From NCBI GenBank assembly GCA_017991025.1, contig JAGNMT010000175.1, positions 1 to 7,335 of the forward strand: a stretch of DNA of 7,335 nt. Reading direction: 5' to 3'. Positions within the stretch are counted from its first letter, which is position 1, and each line of letters begins with the position of its first letter. This DNA comes from Verrucomicrobiales bacterium (GTDB lineage: Bacteria; Verrucomicrobiota; Verrucomicrobiia; Verrucomicrobiales; DEV007). This document shows, in pieces, positions 1 to 6,256 of the stretch. Below the pieces are notes generated by a model that worked only from the letters and a program-made list of their open reading frames with translations, made no database searches and was not told the DNA's origin. The position numbers and the translations under genes are program-made.

Positions 1-752
1 GTGCCGAGCGTTTCCTCACGGCTCTTCCCGGCCACGATCATTTCGATTTGCGTCTCGAACCAGAGGGGGATTCCGTCTTCAATCAGAGAATGAACCTTAA
101 GCGATAGGAAATCCTCATCGACCGGTTCGGAGGAGGCCTGGCGTTGCAGCCAAAGGGTGCCGTCCTTATCCCACGACGGCGCATTCTGGACCTGACCCTC
201 GATCGTCAGAGCGAGCAGCCCGATCTCCGGCGGCAATTTGATCTGTTGAGGAAGCTCATTCCACTGGAAGCTGCCCGTCACTTTGCCGCCGCCTGCCGGA
301 AGATGAATCGCCGGACGCCCCTCGCGCTCGACGACAGGTAAAGGGCGGCCATCCAGCGAAACCGCCGTGGGCCAGACCTGGGCACTGCCGGGAAGGCCCA
401 GCCAGGTAGGGGCAAAAGCGGCGACATCGAGTGAAAAGGTGGCTGTCTTGGCGGTAGCATCGAGCTGCAACCGCGACGGCCATAGAGAAAGCCGCGTCTC
501 AGCGGCATCGTAAACGGACGGGCTTTCAAAGTCGGGGATATCGCGCAGGACCCAGTCAATCCAGGGGAGTAACGGAGCCGGGACCTCTTTGCGGGAAATC
601 GGCATGACCGCGGCGGGGACAGTGACCTCGGCAGTGACAGGATCGGACGGGGGAGTCGGTGCGACTGCAGGTACGACCGCATCCTGAGCGATCACGGGAA
701 GAAGAACGGCAGAAGTGCCACAAAAAAGAAGAAAAAGGAATCGCGGTTTCAT
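1..752 (-). CDS. Exported protein of unknown function, 3' end outside the window
   Basis: An uninterrupted frame runs from ATG at 752 to the left edge (250 codons plus two bases), so the C-terminus is missing. Residues 1-22 look like a Sec signal peptide: MKPR, then a hydrophobic stretch, with likely cleavage after VIA before Q23. Residues 27-60 are a Pro/Val/Ala-rich linker, followed by a Trp-containing segment (LLPWIDWVLRDIP, 61-73). From about residue 87 the alternating hydrophobic pattern with Trp and Gly turns suggests a beta-rich periplasmic or surface domain. I recognise no catalytic motif. It vaguely recalls large uncharacterised exported proteins with a similar W-x-x-W-V-L opening, but I cannot name a family. 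It lies downstream of rpsT beyond a terminator, so it probably has its own promoter; a weak candidate is TTGATT (806-811) and CACAAT (782-787) with an 18-bp spacer. No Shine-Dalgarno sequence precedes the start. The coding call is firm; the function is unknown. Confidence 0.85.
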   Translation of the reverse strand, partial: MKPRFLFLLFCGTSAVLLPVIAQDAVVPAVAPTPPSDPVTAEVTVPAAVMPISRKEVPAPLLPWIDWVLRDIPDFESPSVYDAAETRLSLWPSRLQLDATAKTATFSLDVAAFAPTWLGLPGSAQVWPTAVSLDGRPLPVVEREGRPAIHLPAGGGKVTGSFQWNELPQQIKLPPEIGLLALTIEGQVQNAPSWDKDGTLWLQRQASSEPVDEDFLSLKVHSLIEDGIPLWFETQIEMIVAGKSREETLG

Positions 753-818
753 GGGGGTAGGAAGACGTTGTCTAGCGGACCATTGTGCGACGATTCGAAG
801 ACGGAAATCAAGAGCTAA

Positions 819-832
819 GGCAAATTTTTGCC
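819..832. repeat. Short palindrome upstream of the exported-protein gene
   Basis: GGCAAA and TTTGCC form a perfect 6-bp inverted repeat around a TT centre. It lies between the rpsT terminator and a weak -35-like TTGATT (806-811) of the minus-strand gene starting at 752. The position would suit an operator, but a palindrome this short can arise by chance. Confidence 0.3.
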
Positions 833-863
833 TCTCGCTGCCCCGTGATTCCCGTCATGGCAC

Positions 864-891
864 AAAAAAACCCCGTCGTAAGACAGGGTTT
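864..891 (-). terminator. Rho-independent terminator of rpsT
   Basis: On the minus strand the arms AAACCCTGTC and GACGGGGTTT form a 10-bp stem with a TTAC loop (stem and loop at 868-891), followed by four more T residues (864-867), giving seven consecutive T including the stem end. One pair is a G-U wobble on the minus strand but a C-A mismatch on the plus strand. That and the T tract set the direction: it ends the transcript leaving rpsT, before the next minus-strand gene at 752. Confidence 0.88.
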
Positions 892-897
892 AATGGG

Positions 898-922
898 TCA
901 CCGAACAGGGTCTGCCCGGTGA
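898..922 (-). other. Additional 3' hairpin between the rpsT stop and terminator
   Basis: On the minus strand TCACCGGGCAG pairs with CTGTTCGGTGA across an ACC loop. This makes 11 pairs, two of them G-U wobbles that would be C-A mismatches if the plus strand were transcribed. It has no T tract of its own, begins 21 bases after the rpsT stop codon, and ends 6 bases before the terminator stem. It probably protects or processes the 3' end, or is a transcript-end element such as a protein-binding site; the role is inference. Confidence 0.55.
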
Positions 923-943
923 AAGTGACAGAATCGAAACCAA

Positions 944-1216
944 TTACGCCGGAGTGCCTGCCTGATTGAGGCGGACCGCCATACGACCTTTGATACGGCT
1001 TGCGGTGCGTTTGTGCATCGCGCCGCTCTTCGCCGCTTTGTCCGCAGCCGAGGCAAACAAATTGTAGGCAGCCTGCGCAGCCTCCTTATCGTTCGAGTCA
1101 TAAGCCGCGAGAGCCGTCTTACGAGTCAATTTGACTCGGGACTTGAGCGCGCGGTTGAGCGACGTGCGGACTTTGGTCTGACGGACGCGTTTGAGAGCTG
1201 ACTTGGTGTTGGCCAT
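944..1216 (-). CDS. rpsT: Small ribosomal subunit protein bS20
   Basis: The 90-residue product is a component of the 30S subunit that binds 16S rRNA. It shows the family hallmarks: the MANTKSALKRVRQ opening, a Lys/Arg-rich helical body (21-45), an acidic-Ala middle around DSNDKEAAQAAY, and the motif GAMHKRTASRIKGRM (65-79) close to the bS20 consensus for the C-terminal helix. The length matches the usual 85-95 residues. ATG at 1216 is fixed by the conserved MANTKSA start. The sequence before the ATG (ACCAGAAACCG) has no Shine-Dalgarno element. A promoter sits about 40-65 bases upstream, overlapping the end of the L,D-transpeptidase gene, and a two-hairpin transcript end follows, so rpsT can be a single-gene transcript. 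Confidence 0.97.
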   Translation of the reverse strand: MANTKSALKRVRQTKVRTSLNRALKSRVKLTRKTALAAYDSNDKEAAQAAYNLFASAADKAAKSGAMHKRTASRIKGRMAVRLNQAGTPA

Positions 1217-1253
1217 CGGTTTCTGGTGTTTCGATCAATCAATAAGGGCGCGG

Positions 1254-1281
1254 AATATACGCACCGATCACGATCAGTCAA
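1254..1281 (-). promoter_or_regulatory. Sigma-70-type promoter of rpsT
   Basis: On the minus strand TTGACT (1276-1281; five of six consensus bases) is separated by 16 bp from TATATT (1254-1259; five of six). A GC-rich stretch, CCGCGCCC, follows the -10 box where transcription should start, giving a leader of roughly 30 bases. Such GC-rich discriminators are typical of promoters for translation genes under stringent (ppGpp) control. The -35 box overlaps the last codons and stop of the upstream transpeptidase gene. Confidence 0.75.
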
Positions 1282-2062
1282 CTTTTAACTCAGCCGGGGG
1301 GGCACTCTTGAGATAGGAGGTGTCAAATCCTCCTTCCGAAAGCACGTCTGAACCGTTTTTGAAAATACTGACTTCATTCCAAACCGGCTTTACCGCCGTA
1401 GGGGTAACCTCGTTGAGGGCGATCGGCTCGGCCACCACGGGCAAGGGGAGCGCGTGGATCGACTCGCCCATTTCCTTACCCTTCTCAGCGTCACGCCAGA
1501 GTCCTTTTTGCACCACAAAAACCTTGGAACCCTCGCCGACGCGGTCGTGGAGGTCGATGACGTCCTTCGATTTCATGCGGACACAGCCATAGCTCACAGG
1601 CTTACCAATGTCGTTCTCAGCGGCCGTCCCATGGATGTAGATACACCGGGAAAATGCATTTTGATTCTTCGGTTCCAAGCCTTTCAGCCAGAGGATACGG
1701 GAAACAATGGGGTCGCGACCCGGCGCGTCCGGCTTAATGACCTCGCCGGTCCACTGGCGGCTCTTGAAGACAGCCCCGGCGGGTTTGCCGGCTCCGATTT
1801 TCTCCGCCACTTCCATTTTACCGAGCGGGGTGCGGTAACTCCCCTTTTCGTCTCCAAGGCCGAACTTTGAAGTGGAGACCGGATAGGTCTTCACCAGCTC
1901 GCCCTGACGATAGAGCGCCATTTTCTGCTGCGGAACGGACACCTCCATGACGTTCAAGCTGTCCCGCTTGGCGGAGGTTTGCACGGCACAACTGCTTAAG
2001 CTTAAAGCTGCTGTGAGGATGATTGAAGTTCCAATGAACTTCCGGATGACGTGATTGCTCAT
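1274..2062 (-). CDS. L,D-transpeptidase (YkuD domain) lipoprotein
   Basis: The 262-residue protein should act in the periplasm on peptidoglycan. YkuD-family enzymes cut the D-Ala4 bond of a tetrapeptide stem and transfer it to another meso-DAP, forming 3-3 cross-links, or to a lysine of an attached lipoprotein. Residues 1-25 form a lipoprotein signal with lipobox LSSC (Cys25). The YkuD domain covers about residues 36-186: the substrate strand VMEVSVPQQKMALYRQGELV, then TPLGKMEV, His144 in IHGT, and the active-site block SYGCVRM with nucleophile Cys160 and Arg162. Tyr158 stands where many family members have His in S-H-G-C; the catalytic His is expected to be His144, and the Tyr variant is tolerated in the family. 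Residues 190-262 are a Pro-containing tail that I do not recognise. ATG at 2062 is supported by the signal sequence. No Shine-Dalgarno sequence; a possible -10, TATAAC, lies at 2076-2081. Its exact product (cross-link or protein anchoring) cannot be read from sequence. Confidence 0.93.
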   Translation of the reverse strand: MSNHVIRKFIGTSIILTAALSLSSCAVQTSAKRDSLNVMEVSVPQQKMALYRQGELVKTYPVSTSKFGLGDEKGSYRTPLGKMEVAEKIGAGKPAGAVFKSRQWTGEVIKPDAPGRDPIVSRILWLKGLEPKNQNAFSRCIYIHGTAAENDIGKPVSYGCVRMKSKDVIDLHDRVGEGSKVFVVQKGLWRDAEKGKEMGESIHALPLPVVAEPIALNEVTPTAVKPVWNEVSIFKNGSDVLSEGGFDTSYLKSAPPAELKVD

Positions 2063-2154
2063 GTTGGGATTTGTAGTTATAACGCAGGTTCAGGTGTTCT
2101 CTTAGAGGACCCCGCTACAAATTCCCGATGTTGTTGATTCCAGAGAGTGAGTGG

Positions 2155-2180
2155 TAGATTTGAGATTTCTCTCATATCTA
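2155..2180. repeat. Inverted repeat in the divergent intergenic region
   Basis: TAGATTTGAGA and TCTCATATCTA are 11-bp arms with one mismatch around a TTTC centre. The element lies in the 215-base region between the transpeptidase gene (minus) and the exported-protein gene (plus), next to a strongly AT-rich stretch (2176-2215). The right arm touches a weak plus-strand promoter candidate: TTGAGA at 2160-2165 and TATCAA at 2182-2187, spacer 16. There is no T tract, so an operator for a dimeric regulator is more likely than a terminator. No regulator gene is visible nearby. Confidence 0.5.
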
Positions 2181-2277
2181 ATATCAATCTATCTTAAATA
2201 AATACAAATTTCTAGCATTCTTTTTGGTCGGAACTAACTTTCTTTTTTCCGGGGTGCTGAGACTCAGCCGTTCAACC

Positions 2278-3225
2278 ATGTCTTTTTTCAAGCAGTCGAT
2301 CTTTCATCTTCTCGTCTTTCTCATCTCGATGGGGTCATTGCCTGTTGCCTTGTCGGCACAGGAAATTCCCGAGGAGTTGCTTGAGGACGAGCACTTACGT
2401 GAGGAGATGGGCGTGAATGACTTCACGACCCCTTCGATTCGGAAGATCTTTGATGACCTCAAAAAGCTGAGGCCTCTTCCTTACGATGAGCTGAAACGCC
2501 CCCTCCCCGAACAAACCCCCCAGGATAGAACGAGGCTGGCTTTGATCGTGGGGTTGCTCCTCGCCGACGGATTTTTTGCAGTGGAGGCCGAGCAGTTCTT
2601 TGATCTTGAGCCCATCGGGCGGGCGCTCCTGAACCATTCCAAGGTTCTCGGATCGGGCACACGGATTTCCAGTCACATGAAGAGTGTTCTTGAAAAGGGG
2701 GCGCTCGGTAAATGGGACGATCTGAAAGAGGAGCTCTTCCAGACCCAGAAAGACGTCGAAAAAGAAATGGTGCTGATCCGGGACGTGGATGCGGCCAATC
2801 TCATCAGCCTCGCCGGGTGGTTGCGCGCTTTCGAGATCGGTTGTTCTGCCTCTCTGAACCCGTACGATCCGGCAAAAGCCTCAACCCTTGCCCGTCCTGA
2901 AGTGATGGAATACTTTGTCCTGAATCTGGAGACGCTGGAACCGCGCATTCAGGACAACAAGCTCGTGGCGCTCATCCGGACCCGGCTCCTTGAGATTCAG
3001 GAAAAGACCAAACTTCCCGACCAGGAGATCCTCAGCGAAGAAGAGGTGCGGGAATTGCAGGGTATCACCGAGGATTTGGTGGATCAGATCCTCGGGAGTG
3101 GTCGGCTCATTAAGTCAACGCACACGTCGACGGATCCGAAGACCGGAACGACGACGCCTGCGACCAAGTCTGCGCCTAAGCCTGCAGCCACCGGCGGCGT
3201 AGTCTCTGGCGAAGTGCCTCAGTAG
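2278..3225 (+). CDS. Conserved exported protein of unknown function
   Basis: The 315-residue product starts with a Sec signal peptide (MSFFKQ, hydrophobic core 7-25, cleavage likely after ALSA at 27). An acidic segment (28-45) is followed by a mainly helical domain, about residues 50-275. Notable stretches are PLPEQTPQDRTRLALIVG (75-92), LLLADGFFAVEAEQ (93-106), GRALLNHSKVLGSG (114-127), ELFQTQKDVEKEM (152-164) and ISLAGWLRAFEI (176-187). The end (about 280-315) is a Thr/Pro/Lys-rich low-complexity tail. I see no enzymatic motif. The arrangement is familiar to me from uncharacterised exported proteins of Verrucomicrobiota, but this is memory, not a search. An in-frame TTG at 2224 would add 18 residues before the signal peptide; ATG at 2278 is preferred because the signal peptide then begins at residue 1. 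No Shine-Dalgarno sequence. It converges on trpB with only 26 bases between stop codons and no visible terminator. Confidence 0.85.
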   Translation: MSFFKQSIFHLLVFLISMGSLPVALSAQEIPEELLEDEHLREEMGVNDFTTPSIRKIFDDLKKLRPLPYDELKRPLPEQTPQDRTRLALIVGLLLADGFFAVEAEQFFDLEPIGRALLNHSKVLGSGTRISSHMKSVLEKGALGKWDDLKEELFQTQKDVEKEMVLIRDVDAANLISLAGWLRAFEIGCSASLNPYDPAKASTLARPEVMEYFVLNLETLEPRIQDNKLVALIRTRLLEIQEKTKLPDQEILSEEEVRELQGITEDLVDQILGSGRLIKSTHTSTDPKTGTTTPATKSAPKPAATGGVVSGEVPQ

Positions 3226-3251
3226 GACATCCTGGCGAGACGCGGTCCGGT

Positions 3252-4463
3252 CTATCCGTTCGGAAGCAGGAATTTTGCCGCCTGATCCACATCTTTGTCT
3301 CCCCGCCCAGAGAGATTCACGATGATGATCTGATCGCGGCCCATCGTCGGAGCGACTTTCTTCACGTAGGCCAGCGCATGGGAAGTCTCCAGAGCGGGAA
3401 TAATGCCCTCGGTCCGTGATAGTTCCGAAAAAGCATCGAGCGCCTCCTCGTCGGTCGCATAGGTGTAATCGACACGCCCCTCACTCTGAAGCCAGGCATG
3501 CTCGGGTCCCACCGCTGCATAATCGAGACCTGCGGAGACGGAGTGGGTCAACTCAATCTGGCCGTCATCATCGGCGAGGAGCCATGTCTTTGTGCCCTGG
3601 AGCACGCCGAGCTTACCGCCCTGAAAACGGGCCGCGTGTTCGCCATGTTTGATGCCATGACCACCCGCTTCGACGCCCATCATTTTCACACTCTCGTCTT
3701 CGAGGAAAGGGTGGAAGAGCCCGATCGCATTGCTGCCCCCGCCGACGCAGGCGACAAGCAGATCGGGGAGCCGCTCTTCGCGCTCCAGGATTTGTCTTCT
3801 CGCCTCAAGCCCGATCACCCGGTGAAAATCCCGAACCATCATCGGGTAGGGATGTGGCCCGAGGGCACTGCCGAGAATGTAATGGGTCGTGCGGACATTC
3901 GTGACCCAGTCCCGCAAGGCTTCGTTCACCGCTTCTTTGAGTGTCTTCTGGCCGGCTTCAACTCCCCGCACCTCGGCACCGAGCAGTTTCATGCGAATAA
4001 CATTAAGGCGTTGACGCTCCATGTCGATCGCCCCCATGTAGACGACACATTCCATCCCGAAACGGGCCGCCACCGTTGCCGTGGCCACGCCGTGCTGCCC
4101 GGCACCGGTTTCGGCGATGATACGTTTCTTACCCAGTCGCCTGGCGAGCATGATCTGCCCCAGCGCGTTGTTGATCTTGTGCGCTCCGGTGTGGAGCAGG
4201 TCCTCACGCTTCAGGTAAATGCGGGCCCCGCCCAGTTTTTCGGTCCAGCGCTCAGCATGATAGAGAGGGGTTTCCCGGCCGCAGAACTCGGAAAGCAGGC
4301 GCTTGAGTTCGCCTTGAAACGCGGGATCCGCCTTCGCGAGTTGATACTCCTCTGTCAACGCGTCGAGTGCCGCGACGAGTGTCTCCGGGACAAAACGCCC
4401 GCCAAAGGTGCCGAAATGCCCGTTCGCATCGGGAAGGTTCTGCGTGGAGGAGGCGCTACTCAT
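3252..4463 (-). CDS. trpB: Tryptophan synthase beta subunit
   Basis: The cytoplasmic PLP enzyme joins indole and L-serine to make L-tryptophan, normally in an alpha2-beta2 complex with TrpA. The 403 residues match the usual 390-410 of TrpB type 1. Visible features in order: the N-terminal FGTFGGRFVPETL (17-29); YLKREDLLHTGAHKINNA with Schiff-base Lys96 directly after His95; AETGAGQHG (117-125) with catalytic Glu118; the PLP-phosphate loop GGGSN (241-245); GLDYAAVGPEH (312-322); EGIIPALETSHA (352-363); and the C-terminal SGRGDKD (385-391). All key residues are present. ATG at 4463 fits the family start; the leader before it lacks a Shine-Dalgarno sequence. No trpA, trpF or trpC is adjacent: the neighbours are a convergent exported-protein gene and the oppositely oriented SRP RNA gene. 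TrpA must be encoded elsewhere if the pathway is complete. Confidence 0.98.
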   Translation of the reverse strand: MSSASSTQNLPDANGHFGTFGGRFVPETLVAALDALTEEYQLAKADPAFQGELKRLLSEFCGRETPLYHAERWTEKLGGARIYLKREDLLHTGAHKINNALGQIMLARRLGKKRIIAETGAGQHGVATATVAARFGMECVVYMGAIDMERQRLNVIRMKLLGAEVRGVEAGQKTLKEAVNEALRDWVTNVRTTHYILGSALGPHPYPMMVRDFHRVIGLEARRQILEREERLPDLLVACVGGGSNAIGLFHPFLEDESVKMMGVEAGGHGIKHGEHAARFQGGKLGVLQGTKTWLLADDDGQIELTHSVSAGLDYAAVGPEHAWLQSEGRVDYTYATDEEALDAFSELSRTEGIIPALETSHALAYVKKVAPTMGRDQIIIVNLSGRGDKDVDQAAKFLLPNG

Positions 4464-4506
4464 GAGTGAAAAAGATTACGCTGGATCCGGTCGATAGGTT
4501 TTGTGA

Positions 4507-4534
4507 CTGGCAATTTCTGTAAGCCGTGTATATT
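4507..4534 (+). promoter_or_regulatory. Probable promoter of the SRP RNA gene
   Basis: TATATT at 4529-4534 (five of six -10 bases) is followed by the GC-rich CGCCGCGG, and transcription starting about seven bases later would give an RNA starting near 4541, where the SRP stem begins. A weak -35, CTGGCA (four of six), lies at 4507-4512 with a 16-bp spacer. The -10 and discriminator closely resemble those of rpsT in this window, which supports the call. Confidence 0.6.
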
Positions 4535-4540
4535 CGCCGC

Positions 4541-4632
4541 GGTCAGAGGCTGCGGAGTGACGGCAGGTGAACCCCGCCAGGGCCGGAAGGCAGCAACGGT
4601 AGCTCGTCCTTCATTGCCGCAGTTCTCTGGCT
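4541..4632 (+). ncRNA. ffs: Small bacterial SRP RNA (4.5S RNA)
   Basis: This RNA binds Ffh to form the signal recognition particle, which targets inner-membrane and some exported proteins to the translocon. The diagnostic domain IV is present: the 5' side CAGG, a GCC/GGC stem capped by the GGAA tetraloop (4585-4588), then AGCAA on the 3' side, as in E. coli 4.5S RNA. The outer helix is also clear: CAGAG (4544-4548) pairs with CTCTG (4625-4629), CTGCGG (4550-4555) with CCGCAG (4617-4622), and AGTGA (4556-4560) with TCATT (4611-4615). There is no Alu domain, so it is the short form of roughly 92 bases. The ends are set by pairing and are accurate to a few bases. No clear T-rich terminator follows; the gene converges on leuC with about 20 bases between them. 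Confidence 0.95.
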
Positions 4633-4651
4633 ACTTTCATTCCGATGATCA

Positions 4652-6079
4652 TCAGGCGGCCGCCGGGGCAGAGAGGTCAAATACGGTTCTCGCATCGCTC
4701 ACGACTCCGGTTACTGCTGCCGCTGCAACCATCACTGGCGACATGAGAATGGTCCGTCCGGTTGGGCTGCCCTGGCGACCCTTGAAGTTCCGATTGCTGG
4801 AACTGGCGCAAAGTTGATCGCCGATCAGTTTATCGGGGTTCATCGCGAGACACATCGAGCATCCCGCAGCACGCCATTCGAAACCGGCCTCTTCAAAAAC
4901 CTTGTCGATACCCTCCTGTTTGCAGAGATGATCAACGATTTCCGATCCCGGCACGGCGATCGCAGTGACGCCTTGCGCCACTTTATGACCTTTGAGATAT
5001 TTCGCGGTTTCGCGGAAATCCGAGATCCGCCCGTTCGTGCAACTCCCGATGAAGCAAACATCGACCGGTGTCCCCGCGATCGGAGCGCCGCCTTTGAGCT
5101 TCATGTATTCGAGCGCCTCGCGGATGCTCTCACGGCCTTCATCATCCGTCGCATCGGACGGAGAAGGGATGTTTTCCGTGACGAAAATCCCATGATCGGG
5201 CGAGATGCCCCAGGTCACGGAAGGAGCAATGTCCCCGGCCTTGATGTTGACGACGTCGTCATACTGGCAACCGGGATCCGAGGCGATTGCTTTCCAGGCT
5301 GCTACCGCCGCGTCCCAGGCAGCGCCTTTCGGGGAGTAGGGACGGTCTTTGAGATAGGCAAAGGTCTTTTCATCGGGATTGACGTACCCACAACGCGCGC
5401 CACCCTCAATGGACATGTTGCACACCGTCATGCGTTCCTCCATCGAGAAGGCGTCGAAAAGGTCGCCGCCGTATTCATAGGCGTAACCGATGCCGCCCTT
5501 GGCCCCCAGGAGTTTGATGATGTGAAGAATAACATCCTTTGCGTACACTCCCGGCTTAAGCTGGCCGTCGACATTGATGCGACGGACCTTAAGTTTGCTC
5601 AAAGCCATTGTCTGCGTTGCGAGAACATCGCGGATTTGAGTCGTGCCGATGCCGAAAGCTATCGCCCCGAAAGCGCCGTGCGTCGCGGTGTGAGAGTCGC
5701 CGCAGGCTATCGTGGTCCCGGGCTGTGTGATACCCTGCTCAGGTCCGACGACATGGACAATGCCCTGGCTTCCGCTCCCGATATCAAAGAACTTTACCCC
5801 GAATTCGACGCAGTTGTTCCGCAAAGCGAGAATCATCTCCTGCGCCAGTTGATCGTCAAAGGGCTCGACCTGATTCCTTGTCGGCACGATGTGATCCACT
5901 GTGGCGAATGTACGATTGGGAAATTTCACTTTCAGGCCCAGATCCCGCAACATGCCGAATGCCTGGGGGCTCGTCACTTCGTGAATGAGATGGGTGCCGA
6001 TGAGGAGCTGAGTTTGCCCGTTCGACAACTCTCTTACCGCGTGCGAATTCCAGACCTTTTCAAACAGACTTTGACTCAT
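4652..6079 (-). CDS. leuC: 3-isopropylmalate dehydratase large subunit
   Basis: With the small subunit LeuD, this cytoplasmic enzyme isomerises 2-isopropylmalate to 3-isopropylmalate in leucine synthesis, using a [4Fe-4S] cluster. The 475 residues match the aconitase-family large subunit. The N-terminus SLFEKVWNSHAV is typical. VDHIVPT (61-67) and CGDSHTATHGAFG (126-138) line the active site. The cluster ligands are Cys347 in GSCTNGR and Cys407 and Cys410 in CSMC. The C-terminal block NRNFKGRQG (429-437) and GRTILMSPVMVAAAAVTG (441-458) is the LeuC signature. A stop codon (TAA, 6083-6085) lies in frame just before ATG 6079, so the start is well fixed; no Shine-Dalgarno sequence precedes it, only an A-rich run. 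leuD normally follows leuC directly; here the next element downstream is ffs on the other strand, so LeuD must be encoded elsewhere. No leader peptide rich in Leu codons or T-box is evident upstream. Confidence 0.98.
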   Translation of the reverse strand: MSQSLFEKVWNSHAVRELSNGQTQLLIGTHLIHEVTSPQAFGMLRDLGLKVKFPNRTFATVDHIVPTRNQVEPFDDQLAQEMILALRNNCVEFGVKFFDIGSGSQGIVHVVGPEQGITQPGTTIACGDSHTATHGAFGAIAFGIGTTQIRDVLATQTMALSKLKVRRINVDGQLKPGVYAKDVILHIIKLLGAKGGIGYAYEYGGDLFDAFSMEERMTVCNMSIEGGARCGYVNPDEKTFAYLKDRPYSPKGAAWDAAVAAWKAIASDPGCQYDDVVNIKAGDIAPSVTWGISPDHGIFVTENIPSPSDATDDEGRESIREALEYMKLKGGAPIAGTPVDVCFIGSCTNGRISDFRETAKYLKGHKVAQGVTAIAVPGSEIVDHLCKQEGIDKVFEEAGFEWRAAGCSMCLAMNPDKLIGDQLCASSSNRNFKGRQGSPTGRTILMSPVMVAAAAVTGVVSDARTVFDLSAPAAA

Positions 6080-6189
6080 TTTTTAAACAATTGACGTTTC
6101 GGCGGAAGCTAGCACACGCTTCGCTGGTGCGGTAACAGAAACTTTTTCAGGAGGCATCCCAAAAATCCTGCATTCTAAAGGGCAATCCA

Positions 6190-6218
6190 TTGAATTTATT
6201 CAGAATTCGGTGTATTGA
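6190..6218 (+). promoter_or_regulatory. Weak candidate promoter of the Ala-rich lipoprotein gene
   Basis: TTGAAT (6190-6195; four of six -35 bases) is followed after 17 bp by TATTGA (6213-6218; three of six -10 bases), 38 bases before the start codon. The element ATTGAAT occurs twice here (6189-6195 and 6214-6220), and TGAAT-TT-ATTCA (6191-6202) is a small inverted repeat. Spacing and position are suitable but the -10 match is poor. Confidence 0.25.
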
Positions 6219-6256
6219 ATAGAGCCACAAAGGCAAACCAACCTATCTGAACCAAC

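Noticed and set aside
278..682. 134-residue minus-strand frame within the left-edge region
   Set aside because: It overlaps, in another frame, the longer frame from 752 that has a signal peptide and no stop in the window; its Arg/Pro/Ser-rich composition is typical of an out-of-frame reading.
2224..2277. TTG start extending the exported protein by 18 residues
   Set aside because: It would place polar and mixed residues before a signal peptide that begins cleanly at ATG 2278.
3498..4469. 323-residue open frame on the plus strand opposite trpB
   Set aside because: It mirrors trpB, whose catalytic residues are all present; the antisense translation shows no recognisable feature.
3252..6079. 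trpB and leuC as one amino-acid biosynthesis operon
   Set aside because: ffs lies between them on the opposite strand with its own promoter, so a shared transcript would have to run antisense through SRP RNA.
4814..6094. 426-residue open frame on the plus strand opposite leuC
   Set aside because: leuC is unambiguous in the other strand, and the plus frame gives a composition without any fold or motif; it is a shadow of the high-GC coding strand.
6083..6190. A 35-codon frame on the minus strand ending three bases before leuC, considered as a leader peptide
   Set aside because: It has only two Leu codons, not consecutive, no ribosome binding site and no attenuator hairpin, so a leucine leader is not supported; probably chance.
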